From Apostichopus japonicus (Eukaryota; Echinodermata; Holothuroidea; Aspidochirotida; Stichopodidae), in contig NC_092576.1 in the NCBI RefSeq assembly GCF_037975245.1, positions 30,234,611-30,298,610 of the forward strand: a DNA stretch of 64,000 bases. Reading direction: 5' to 3'. Shown one piece after another: positions 54,262 through 64,000 of the stretch. The notes beneath the pieces were generated by a model, which saw nothing but the letters and a program-made list of their open reading frames with translations, made no database searches and had not been told where the DNA came from. How positions within the stretch are numbered: the stretch's first letter is position 1; the number at the start of each line of letters is the position of its first letter. A program made the translations under genes and the position numbers.

Positions 54262-57200
54262 TCAAGAGTTGCAAAGTTCATTGATTGAATGAGAAAAGCA
54301 AGTCTTTAATGCCATGTATTTTCTACGAGCAGAGCTAGTAGAGTTTCGCTTCGAGGCAATGTGCTTCTCAACGTTAAGAATGAATTTCATTTTATAGAAG
54401 AAATTGTAGCAGTCAGGCTTGACATTGTTTTGTTTAAAATTGAAGATAAAGTATTTGATGTGAAGGATAAAAAAAATCAATGGGTCGTAACCTGTTACCA
54501 GTTTACCGAAGAAAAGATCTTTTTTTGAGCAGATAAACTGTCTACCAAAAAATTTCTGTTCGCAATCTAAAAGGAAATTAGACGTCACATGACAGGACCA
54601 GAATAAATGTTCAATAGTTTCCTCTTCAATATTGCAAAAAGTACAGAGTGGAGAAGCCGCTATTTTCATGAAATTTAAGAGCCGAATGGTTCCTAAGATG
54701 CGGTGTAAAAATCTGAATTGGAAATATTGTATTTTTGCTTCAGAAAGCGTACGGGAAGGCACCTTAAATATCACTAACCAATCGTCTTGAGAGAAGTCAA
54801 AGGCAACGCTCCATTTAGAGCAGGCTTTTGGCGGGAGTGAAATACAGTCTATAAGGCGAGGATAGACTATTTGTGACAATTTAGGAATGCTAGACATGTG
54901 ATTGACAAGGTGATCTTGTTGTTCATCGACACCGTTTACTAAACTGACAGACTCTTTCCAGCTTCTAGGAATTGCAGAAATGATCCCATGAAAACAAGTT
55001 AAAGGATACCTTAATATCTTAAATTTGGTTAGAAAAGCATTGAAGGACAATGGCTTCCCATCTGGCAAAAATATATCCTTCACAAACAGTAAACCGGCAA
55101 CGTGAAGTTTTTTGTCATAAACAATGGTATTATCAATTCTACTAAAATGATTATTCCAAAGGATTTGATCACCAAAGTGTTCCGAAGGATTCTTAAAGGT
55201 AACTTTACTCCAAGCCATGCAAATTTGCTTAATGAAGATATTTTTGATACAGTAAATATCCTCGACATGAAAATTACATTCAAAAGCAAAGAGAGGAATG
55301 GAAAAAGAGCTTCCAATATCCAGTGTTGGCATTATTACTGTAACGCTTGACCCATGAGGTTTTAAGAGCTTCCACAAAGCTGTGAATATGTATGATTTTT
55401 AATCCTCCCTTTTCAATTGGGTTATACATAGGAAGTTTCTTAACTTTGTCCGGATTCCCGTTCCAAATAAAATCAAAAATAATGTTTTGGATCTTATTAA
55501 TAAAGTCTTTTGGGGGTGTAGGCAGAACCTGTAAAAGGAAGACGAGTTGGCTGATTGCAAAAGACTTCACTATTGTGTTTCTGCCAATAGGTGTGAGATC
55601 ACGCCCATTCCAAACTGTAAGCTGGTGTTTCAGCCTAGATAACTTCTGCTCATAGTTTAGGCGAAAGAGATCGTTACCATTGTGAGTGAAGTTGATACCA
55701 AGATACCTAATAGGAGAGTTAGTAATCAAAATATTGAATTCATTGACATGAGCTGGGTTATTTGAGATGAAAGGACCCAGGGGAAGAAACTGGGATTTGC
55801 TGAGATTAATTCTGAGACCTGATGCTAGTCGAAAATTCTCTAAAGTGTTCAGCACCTTAACAGTGCTGTTGCTGGTACCGTCTTAAAATAAAGTGGTGTC
55901 GTCGGCATACTGCAGTACTTTAATCTCCCGCCCAAATATGTTAATCCCTTTGATCGTGTTGTCACAAATAATTTTTCTAGCTAAAATATCTGCACAAAGA
56001 ATAAAGAGGTACGGGCTAAGGGGACAACCTTGCCTTACTCCTCTCTGAAGAGGGAAGGAACCTGTCGAATGACCATTATTTAGAACACAGGAAGAGCTAC
56101 CAGTGTAGAGTGTTTTGATCCAACGACGAAAACTGTTCCCGAAGTTGAAATAAATAAGAGTGTGGTCAATAAAATCCCAATCAATACAATCAAAAGCTTT
56201 TTCAAAATCAATAAAGAACACAAGACCCGGAATGTTATTTGTGGTAGTGTGATCGATTAGGTCAAGCACAAAACGAATGTTTTCCCCAATAAACTTATTT
56301 TTGATAAAACCAGTCTGGTTATCCCCAACAGTTTAGTCGACGACCCGTTTTAACCGGTTAGCTAATGCTTTTGCTCCTATCTTGTAGTCAGTGTTAAGAA
56401 GACTAATAGGTCTATAGTTAGCTATAACATTATGGTCCTTATCCGCTTTAGGAATTAGAGTAATGACCCCTCTATTTTGCTCACAGGATAATGAATGATG
56501 ATCAAAACCATAATTCAAGGAATCGACAACAAGCTGACCAAGAAGAGACCAAAAATGTCTATAAAACTCAGTAGAGAGACCATCGCTACCAGGAGATTTA
56601 CCGTTATGCATTGAGCATAAGGCTCTATGACATTCATCTAAAGAAATGGGCCCGCGTCGCAAGAACTGGGGTCCGATTCCTCAGAGTGAAAGTCAAGCAA
56701 GTCTCTAATAAAATATGAAGGATAACAATGTGAATGAGAGTATAAAGTACTATAATAAAAGAAACGAATTTCCCGAAGAATTTCACTACTGTTGGTGGTG
56801 ACATTGCCCTGTTCATATTTAAGCTAAAAATGATGTTATTTTTCTTGTTGCGCTTTTCTAAATTCAAAAAATATTTAGTGCTTTTTTCACCAGCCTCAGC
56901 CCAACGAGCTCTCGATCGAACAAAAATACCATGAAGCTTGTCATGATAAAAACCGTTTAATTTATTACGGCCATTATCTAAACTTTGACGAATGGCATCA
57001 GAGTGGTTTTCATACAACTCCCTTTCCAAGTTGGAGATACTGCGTAAAATTTCGATTACACTTTTACATGTACTTTTAGCTTTTTGTTTAGCAAATTGAA
57101 TAGTTTTGGAGCGAATGACATATTTCAGATTCTCCCATTTTGCGGAAGGGTTTAGAGAACGTGTGTTGCAAGTAACAGTAGCAACTAGATTTTGGATAAG

Positions 57201-57716
57201 GGCGTTATACGCAGAATCAGCTAAAAGAGAGTTGTTAAACTTCCAATACCCTGGACCTCTATTATCTTCATGAATTTGAATCGATAAAACCACCATAGAG
57301 TGGTCAGATTGAAGAGGAGGCTGAAATTCAATATTGACGATTTTACCAAGAAGACTACGAGATATGAGGAAAAAATCTAATCTGCAATGAATATCGGCTA
57401 TGTTAGAATGCCAGCTGAAATCTTTTAAGAGAGGGTGTCTCTCTCTTTCCAGATATCGACCAGGCTGTGAATATCCATGAGAGCTAGGCATTCATCACGG
57501 GCTTTAAAGTTTGTTCTAGGGTCACCACCGAGTTTATCAATGGCAAGATTAAATACAAAGTTAAAATCCCCACCCCAAATGATAGTATTAGTATTGAACG
57601 AATTTAAGTTACGAGAAACGTCATTGTAGAAAGCAGGATTATCTTGGTTAGGGCCATAGGTAGAGACAATGGTAAAGAACCGATGGTTATAGTTTAGTTA
57701 ACAATAATACCATGCT
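54262..57716 (-). pseudogene. L1-type ORF2, 3' part: endonuclease end, reverse transcriptase, zinc finger
   Basis: In minus-strand order, CRLDFFLISRSLLG and QSDHSMVVLSI close the endonuclease near 57300. GSDGLSTEFYRHFW and NYRPISLLNTDYKI open the reverse transcriptase. FIDFEKAFDCIDWDF is motif A, RGVRQGCPLSPYLF motif B and LQYADDTTLF motif C. SPLCTFCNIEEETIEHLFWS at about 54600 is the terminal zinc finger. Lesions include in-frame stops just after RVVD (56330-56335) and after DDTTLF (55880), a frame change between 56634 and 56662, and another near 55300-55370. The few lesions imply modest age. Confidence 0.85.
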
Positions 57717-58099
57717 TGAGGGCGTTGTGGTCAAGTGGTTAAGGCAGTGGACTTGTGATCTAAGGATTACAGGTTCGAGCCCTGGCCAGATCATTGCGTT
57801 GTGTCCTTGGGCAAGGCGCTTTATCTCCATTGCCTCTCTTCACCCAGGTGTATAAATGGGGACCTGCGAGGTAACTTGTAAATATAGTTGCGTGCGCCGG
57901 TTTGTGGCTGCACCATATGGGAAGTCCCCCGGGGGACACGTGGTTGTGGTGCACTGTGGTGCCCCAGGAGAGATTGATTGAATTGTGCACACTTTCGTGT
58001 GTGGGTGTGACAAGTTACCAATGACCAGGGGTTAATAATCAGCGCATTGAGACTTAAGTGTGTATTTGCGCTTTATAAGAACTGCGTATTATTATTATT
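57717..58099 (+). mobile_element. tRNA-derived SINE
   Basis: The 5' part is tRNA-like, with an A box (TGGTCAAGTGG, 57727-57737) and a B box (GGTTCGAGCCC, 57772-57782) at normal promoter spacing for RNA polymerase III. It cannot be a functional tRNA because the body continues with 300 bp of unrelated sequence, including GTCCTTGGGCAAGGCGCTTT and CACCCAGGTGTATAAATGGG. The 3' end is GCGCTTTATAAGAACTGCG followed by an ATT microsatellite, the kind of tail recognised by a partner LINE. ATGCT flanks it on both sides (57712-57716 and 58100-58104). It is inserted in the endonuclease part of the L1. Confidence 0.9.
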
Positions 58100-58550
58100 A
58101 TGCTGGTCACAATGCACTTTAACAATGTGAACAGAAAGATGGGACTTAAAAAGAATAGCAACCCCCTTACTTAAAGCAGTACCATGAGAAAAATAATTTT
58201 CCCTCCCCACTCATTAGTCCAAATGGGCTCCACCTCAGGGGTACTGTGCGTTTCCTGGACAAGAATTATATTAAAATGATGGCAAATGAAAATATGCAAA
58301 TTGTTGCCTACGTTTTTTACTCTGCCTTAAGCCCCTGACATTACAGGAGCAAATCTTAAGATCAGCTATGGCCGTCAAATATCAATACGAGTCGAAATGT
58401 GAAATACATTCTCTGCATGTAGTTTTACTTACAACGAAAAAACAGAATTGAGATGGAAATAAAACAAAAAAGTTGCTTGACAGCAGGAATGGTAAATTAA
58501 TTGTAGAACAGATTGGAGACAACACAGGGGTAGATGGTGAAGTATTTCAG
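58100..58550 (-). pseudogene. L1-type ORF2, endonuclease N-terminal part
   Basis: Minus-strand frames give NVRGLRQSKKR near 58330 and, after a frame change, HSTPEVEPIWTNEWGGK near 58200. These match the start of an APE-type endonuclease, including the segment around its catalytic Glu. The domain resumes beyond the SINE with STYGPNQDNPAFYN. Confidence 0.65.
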
Positions 58551-58568
58551 GGGCTGTCAGGAGATACG

Positions 58569-59299
58569 TCAATCAAATTTATACGATTTTCCATCTCTTC
58601 CTCTCCAGAGGCCCCCAGAGAATCTTAGTTTCACTCCATCACGATAGAGGTGTTGAACTTTTGGCCCCCATTTTCTCTTTTCCCGTAGGTCCGCTTGGGT
58701 GAGGTCGTCTATAATGTAGTGATTTTCATTAGCAAGAGCCTGCTTGGCAGATCTGAGGATTCCGATTTTGTCCTGGTAGAATGATACTTTAACCAGTAGA
58801 TGTCTGTCCCTCCCTGGTACGGTTTTACCTTCTCGATGTGCCCGTTCAATTTTGCACGGCTTGATTCCTACTTCCTCGAAAACCTTGGTGGCTATAGCAA
58901 TGCAGTCCTCTTTTGGTGATGATTTTATGCCGACGATTCTGATGTTATTCCTTCTAGAGAAACGTTCCTGCTTGTTTAACAGGGTGGCATGGATGGTTTG
59001 GGTTTCCTGAAGGTTTGTTACTAGCGAGCTACACTCTTTAATTCGGCATTTTCCTCTCTGAGGTCTAAAATTGCTTTGTTGAAGCCTTCTTGCAATCATG
59101 TTATTTCTTTTAGGAGAGTATTGCGTACACGGTCAATGCTCGCGTTAACGTATCTTGCTACATTCAGCCCCTCTGTGTCTGAGTCTTCATGCCTATATGT
59201 GGTTAGGCTGGAGCTTAGGCTGGAGCTTAGGCTAGGTTGTGTAGCCGCCTCTTGGAGTTTTTTCTTTCCCAGGCTTCCTTTGGGGCGTCCAGCAGGCAT
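58569..59299 (-). pseudogene. L1-type ORF1, frameshifted
   Basis: The ATG at 59299 opens with MPAGRPKGSLGKKKLQEAA and a Ser-rich stretch. After a frame change near 59040-59096 the frame continues NKQERFSRRNNIRIVGIKSS, KIERAHREGKTVPG and DDLTQADLREKRKW. These are the RNA-binding and C-terminal domains of L1 ORF1p. It aligns along its length with the ORF1 at 50.4 kb, with clear divergence, so the two come from related but separate subfamilies. Confidence 0.8.
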
Positions 59300-59466
59300 T
59301 TTGTAGCAAGGAGGAGCTAAAAATTATATTAAATGTGGCTGAAAGGCTTCGAATTTCTTGACCGCAGGTCCGTTCTGTATCTTTTTTATGAAATATTTTA
59401 CGCCCAGCAACTAGAGGTCTTGTTACTTCAACATCTCAAGTCCGAATGCAAACTATATAAATAACT

Positions 59467-60360
59467 ATTAAATTAGATATTTATTATTTATATATATTTA
59501 ATGATGTAAATAACTATTAAATTATAATAATAACTAATAATTAATTAATAGTGTTAACACGAGTTAACACGTGTTAACAATATTAACACGTGTTAACATT
59601 TCGTGTTAAATGTTGAATCATGTTAAAGCCAAAATCTGTGGAAATTGGTGTTACTCGGCAGAAATTCGATCACAACTGTCAGATTACCAACTTTTAGAAG
59701 TCAATCATGATTTACTGCACAAAATACAGAACATCATTGTTATTAGTCATATTTAATAGTTATTTATATTACTAGTTATTATAATTTTATTATTAATTTA
59801 TTATTAGTTATTATTATAATTTAATACTTATTTATATTATTAGTTATATATTAAATTATTACTTATAAGTTAAGTTAGTAAGTTAGTAGTAAGTTAGTAG
59901 CTACTAACTATAAATAAGAATAACTTAGTAACTAAGTTCTTACTACTTACTACTACTTATATTAAGTTAAGAACTAGTTCTTATTAGTTATTAGTTATTA
60001 CTTATTAGAACTACTTATTAGAACTACTTATAAGTAGTAGTATTAATCTACTAGTTACTACTTATAGTAGTTACCATAGTAGTAATGCTATAGTAGTAAT
60101 AGTAAAGTAATAGTTACTCTAGTAGTAATTACTAGTAGTTTATATTACTTATTAGTTCTTCTTCTACTATTAGTTATTAGTTATATTACTCTACTTAGTT
60201 ACTCTTCTTACTACTAAGTATTTATAAGAATAAAAATAAGAATTTAGTTAGTAGTAACTTAGTAGCTAACTTATATATATATCTAATAATTAATCTAAAA
60301 GATATTAACAAAATCTAGCAGCTCGCTATGTGTGACACAACGTTTCTTTTACATTCAACC
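59467..60360. repeat. Low-complexity AT/TAGTAAC repeat related to the 636-bp arms
   Basis: It contains AACACGTGTTAACA palindromes (59550-59600), TAGTAACTAAG-type repeats, and from about 60160 the inner part of the arm sequence up to CACAACGTTTCTTTTACATT at 60355. No gene. Confidence 0.7.
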
Positions 60361-61730
60361 GAAACGCACTATTGTCAGTTGTATAGAAATCGAAATTAAA
60401 AAAAAAATAATCATGTTGGAATGTTTCTATATAATATGAAGATAAAATACTTAGGCCACAACATTTAAAATACAGGGATAAATAGTGTTGTCTCTAATTT
60501 GTGCAGGAATTAATCGTCCGTCTATTACTATGAAAATATTGAATTTAATTAGCCTCCCCCGGTGTATACCAAGGACTTGAAAACTATTGCTCCTTATGTC
60601 ACTTGACCTTAAAGTTAAAATGGATGCTCTATTTATTATAGCTTGCGGCATACAGGAAGTATTTGCATAATAATGTTGTAAACAAACTAAAAACACTTCC
60701 TTAACATTAATGATGAAGCACACATAGGAAGTACCCTCGCATTGAAAATAAAAATGAAACAACAACAGCTATTCGTCTACTGTGCCATTTTTTTTAATCA
60801 TACAAACAGAATAAGCCAGTATAACTTCTTCGACAAAGCAAAAATAAACAATCTCCAAAACACATTCATTTTTAACTATAATTTAGTACAATTTTACAAT
60901 TAGCATGTAAAATATCATAAAATAGCATGTAGCATATTAACGCGCATTACCTTGCTTAAATAGTAGTCTAAAAATATGAAATACTTGATAAAGTTCCACA
61001 AATTTCTTGATGAAAAATACGAAATCATGCCATATTTAACACTTTTCTTGTACTTCATTAGCATCCCCATAATCGTTAAGCCGTTGCTTACGGCTACAGT
61101 CGACATGCAGTTGTGTTGATGTATTCACTCGACCCGAAACTACTTTAATGTCCAGTTCTTCTGAGTTTTGGAAGTTCCATTTCCTGAGAATAATTCACTA
61201 ACAAATTTGAGCAATTCAAATGGAGGCATCGAATCTAGTAGATTCGACTCTTAGTCATGGAAATCCGAGTGCACGGCTGGTCAGAGTCCAGAACAGGGCA
61301 AGTCCGGAGAAAGTCCTGGTCCGTGACAATCTATAGTCAGAGTCTGAATCCTAGTCCGAATTGCATATGATTATGTGTATTTAAATTGATATGAGATACC
61401 ATGTTGACCTGTTATGCCTTACATAAGTGTGGGAATGACATGAATTCGTCATCCCATTAAGTTTTTTAAACAGTCAAAAGGGCTTATCTCTTAGTCCTTA
61501 GAACTGTATAGATATTGAAGACGTACAAACTTAAATTTAACAACAAACCGTCAATAATTGATAAATCACCTTCCTTTAATAAGTGACCATGCAACGCTGT
61601 TTGTTGTATACCTGACAGTGATCGAAATATTGGTGCAGGGCTCGCACGGACGCGAAGTAAAAAGATACATTGAAGTGGACAGTCTTCACTGTATACGTAA
61701 TTGTAACACAGAGTGTGCTTATTCCCCCTA
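60361..61730. other. No gene confirmed
   Basis: A minus-strand frame at 60451-60765 has no recognised domain. On the minus strand, 61560-61730 (GGISTLCVTITYTVK) may be the former continuation of the protease gene at 63 kb, now separated from it by a DNA element. Confidence 0.35.
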
Positions 61731-61732
61731 TA

Positions 61733-63017
61733 GGGGAAGGTGGGGCACAGTGGATCAGCAATTTTCATTTTCAATATATCCGCATTTTCCTGGTAGATAC
61801 ACTAATATTCTTTTGTGCATGCAATAGCCATTGTCCAGTACTATAATAAAATCCCCCATGATTGGAGTAACATGTTTCCTTCATTTAATTATTCATTAAT
61901 TAGTCGTTTCAAAAAAATGATCCACTGTGCCCCACACCCGGGGCAGAGTGAATCATCCCATGGTGCACAGTGAATCATGTATGAAAACTGCAAGATAAAA
62001 TACAAATAAAATACATCACGTACTTTGTTTTATTGGGCACAAGCACCTAAAATCAGGGGTGTCAGTCCCTGATATGTCCTCGCATGCAATCGGCATGAAA
62101 AGAATGCCTTACCACAGGTAATGAAAAGTACAACATGAATGCTAATGTTGCCAATTTTCCTTTCTTTATTCCGGTGCCGCACCATATTACTGGATATTTG
62201 GACCTGTGAATGTGTGAGAAAACATATCCAGTTATGCCTGTAGGTCTAAAGTAGGCTATAAAGGAGCATTAATAGAGCTTAGGCCTATGCATGTGACGTC
62301 ACAAGTTGACTTGGTGGGCAGCACAATTAAAAAATTTGTGGCGCGAAATAATTTGGCCACACTAGGCCTAGGCTATAGGCATAACACACACGTAACCACA
62401 CGCAGGTTTTTTTATTTTTTCATTGTAGCCATAGCCTACAGGTGATGACGCAAATGACATCGTTGCATAGGCCTAGCAAAACTACTAAACCGTCACTATC
62501 GATAATTTACCAGTGTTGTTATGTAACAACATCATTTAACACAAATACATTGTCCAAACATTCACATAGTATAAGAAACAGATGTGATAAAGTCCCTGGG
62601 GCACAGTGGATCACTGACCAATGTGATTCACTGTGCCCCGATCCACTCTGCCCCAAGATGGTTTGCACAATGATTGTTACCAAACTATAACACTAGGCTC
62701 AAAAATGACTAAACACATAGTCCTATATCTGTTGCTAAAATACTTTATTCAATGATGATGAAGTAAATTCATATGAATTCATCCTATTTTATAGGAGACT
62801 TGGATGATGACATTAAAAAATTTCGATTCGGAAATGAAAATCAAGAAATCCTCACCAATTTCCGAGAAGCTGCTCCTCCCTACTAACGTTTCTGTGACTT
62901 GTAGGCTCAAAGGCTTGTTTTGAAATGGTGGCGCTATACATTAATAATTTCTTGATTTTCTAGAGTTATCCAAGATGATTCACTGTGCCCCGTGATCCAC
63001 CGTGCCCCACCTTCCCC
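61733..63017. mobile_element. DNA element with GGGGAAGGTGGGGCAC termini and TA duplication
   Basis: The left end GGGGAAGGTGGGGCACAGTG at 61733 is mirrored by CACCGTGCCCCACCTTCCCC ending at 63017. TA flanks each end. GGGGCACAGTGGATCA and its inverse occur several more times inside (61921-61980, 62597-62655 and 62981-63010), as subterminal repeats. The 1.3-kb interior has no transposase. A TA duplication fits Tc1/mariner-type or similar insertion, but the family is uncertain. Confidence 0.75.
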
Positions 63018-63029
63018 TACCTTTGCCGA

Positions 63030-63681
63030 TTTTTCAGCAGAGTGACACAGCTTTTGAAAAGTTAGAAATACATCACTTTCCTTAAAGCTGTCATTGAAAG
63101 AAAACCTATTTTTAAACAAAATACATTTACTAGCAACACAAACATGAACCCCACAATTCTATCTGACGAGGGTACTCCATGGAGTTGCTTACTAGTGAAT
63201 ACGACCAACTGTCGACAGCGGGAGGGTGCTGATTGTGCGCCAAGTGATGTAGGGAGATTATATGTGCCAATCTCGACATTGACGTCAGTGATTGTGGAAA
63301 AAGCTTTTGACAAAGTGGATCAAGAACATCTATATGCAAACTACGTAAGTGAATTATGAATAGCATACAATGAGATCGGTGAACATTATAAGGTGCTAAA
63401 ATAATTTCATATTTTTGAAAAACATTTCCGGTATTGAGATCAGTTAAGAAGCATGATTGTATAATGTCACTTGTATTGAGGCTCGTCCCACTGAGTCTTT
63501 GAAGGACATCAGTATGCAATACAAAGCAGCTAATTAGTGAGAATTTAGTTATACGAAGTAAATAATCGTATATTAAAGTATCGGATAACCACGCGGTTGA
63601 CGACATAAGTAAATGTATCGAGGAACCCGTTCCTGCGGTACTTTTCCTCGTTGATAAGATATTGCACAACTCGGGGGACAT
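63030..63681 (-). pseudogene. Ulp1-like (C48) cysteine protease, decayed
   Basis: The minus strand reads SSTAWLSDTLIYDYLLRI (substrate-side motif), NVHRSHCMLFIIHL (His in the position of the usual His-Trp) and LHIDVLDPLC (catalytic Asp). A small frameshift follows at about 63160. The next frame supplies NCGVHVCVASK, which contains the catalytic Cys in the expected CGV context. It is a different sequence from the Ulp1 domain at 22.4 kb, so it belongs to another element or gene. The usual Trp after the His is a Cys here, which may weaken activity. Downstream coding (FNDSFKESDVFLTFQK) ends where the TA-flanked element begins. Confidence 0.6.
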
Positions 63682-63797
63682 TTGAAATATTAACTGATCA
63701 TCGTTACACTCTATTTCACACGAACCATATGTTCACATGTTTTTTTTGGAATAACATTATTGGTTAATGTTGATTTCCTGTATTTACTTACTGCCCA

Positions 63798-64000
63798 TTA
63801 TGCCTCCTGGCACATAGGGCAGCAAAAAAAGTCTTCCACTCCTTCCCGATCCTGGGCTAATTTTTGGATGGTACCCCATGTGTGGTTCAGGTCTCTAATC
63901 TCCCCTTCCACAGTTCTTCGCCAAGTGTTTTTAGGACGTCCCCTCTTTCTTTTGCCTTCTGGTGTCCAGTGGAGGGCTGTTCGTGTGATGTCATCTATGT
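63798..64000 (-). CDS. LINE ORF2 C-terminus, cut by the window edge
   Basis: Minus-strand translation gives TALHWTPEGKRKRGRPKNTW, then WRRTVEGEIRDLN and LAQDREGVEDFF, with a stop at 63798-63800. The pattern 'W-TPEGKRKRGRPK-TWRRT' is the well-known tail of a large family of animal LINE ORF2 proteins. The rest lies beyond the window. Confidence 0.8.
   Translation of the reverse strand, partial: IDDITRTALHWTPEGKRKRGRPKNTWRRTVEGEIRDLNHTWGTIQKLAQDREGVEDFFCCPMCQEA

Larger units (their letters stand above)
54040..59449 (-). mobile_element. Nearly full-length L1-like LINE with 17-bp target duplication
   Basis: The minus-strand element runs from its 5' UTR near 59449 through ORF1 (58569-59299) and ORF2 (54262-about 58340) to a short A-tail at 54040-54045. 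AAACTATATAAATAACT flanks it exactly on both sides (54023-54039 and 59450-59466). Without the SINE nested in it, it is about 5.0 kb, a normal full length. It is inactive because both ORFs carry stops and frameshifts. Confidence 0.9.

Noticed and set aside
57717-57790. A genuine tRNA gene
   Set aside because: It has A and B boxes, but the sequence continues as a SINE body with an ATT tail and short target duplication, so it is tRNA-derived rather than a tRNA gene.
60451-60765. Minus-strand 104-codon frame
   Set aside because: It could be an exon, but no domain or splice partner supports it.

Overview
This window looks like repeat-dense, AT-rich DNA from the nuclear genome of an invertebrate animal. 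I can support no ordinary cellular gene. Nearly all recognisable coding sequence belongs to mobile elements. LINEs, a BEL/Pao fragment, hAT-like and foldback DNA elements, a tRNA-derived SINE and spliceosomal introns all point to a metazoan. A LINE ORF1 carrying a 2A peptide followed by a PHD-type finger is best known from echinoderms and other invertebrate deuterostomes, so an echinoderm is my best guess, by inference only.

Layout. 0-3.5 kb: interspersed repeats and a 5'-truncated LINE reverse transcriptase (+). 3.75-5.96 kb: a large foldback element with a nested MITE. 6.5-8.9 kb: LINE debris (-). 10.5-13.2 kb: a hAT-like element with an exact 8-bp target duplication. 13.3-15.2 kb: a 2A/PHD LINE ORF1 split by a BEL/Pao fragment that sits between 38-bp direct repeats. 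15.2-19.5 kb: non-coding sequence with small repeats.

19.557-43.255 kb is the centrepiece, a 23.7-kb giant DNA transposon. Its ends are inverted repeats flanked by the 9-bp direct repeat AGGGGCCTA. Just inside the ends are two arrays of the same ~180-bp satellite in opposite orientations. The interior is transcribed on the minus strand. Reading in that direction there is (i) an SGNH/GDSL-type hydrolase gene in at least three exons whose splice phases fit, (ii) a multi-exon MULE-like transposase with a PHD finger, an acidic repeat tract and a D-D catalytic core, and (iii) a USP-type plus Ulp1-type double cysteine protease. Part (iii) begins in the -1 frame right at the end of the transposase, across the heptamer T TTT TTC. 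Later insertions inside the element include a MITE, a small foldback, a TTTACC-rich element and a solo LTR.

43.5-46 kb holds an L1-like 3' fragment and another foldback element. 46.7-53.6 kb is framed by two 636-bp inverted arms that are almost identical; between them lie a 5'-truncated L1 (13-bp target duplication) and an L1 that has lost its 3' half. 54.0-59.4 kb is a nearly full-length minus-strand L1 with a 17-bp target duplication, interrupted in its endonuclease by a tRNA-derived SINE. 59.5-60.4 kb is low-complexity AT DNA related to the arms. 61.7-63.0 kb is a TA-flanked DNA element with GGGGAAGGTGGGGCAC ends, next to a decayed Ulp1-like protease (-). The window ends inside the 3' part of another LINE (-).

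The giant element reads as a self-contained system: transposase for movement, proteases that may process proteins or counter ubiquitin/SUMO, an esterase-like enzyme, and satellite-rich ends that may bind transposase or host factors. These roles are inferences from domains. The exon joins were made by eye and no homology search was run.
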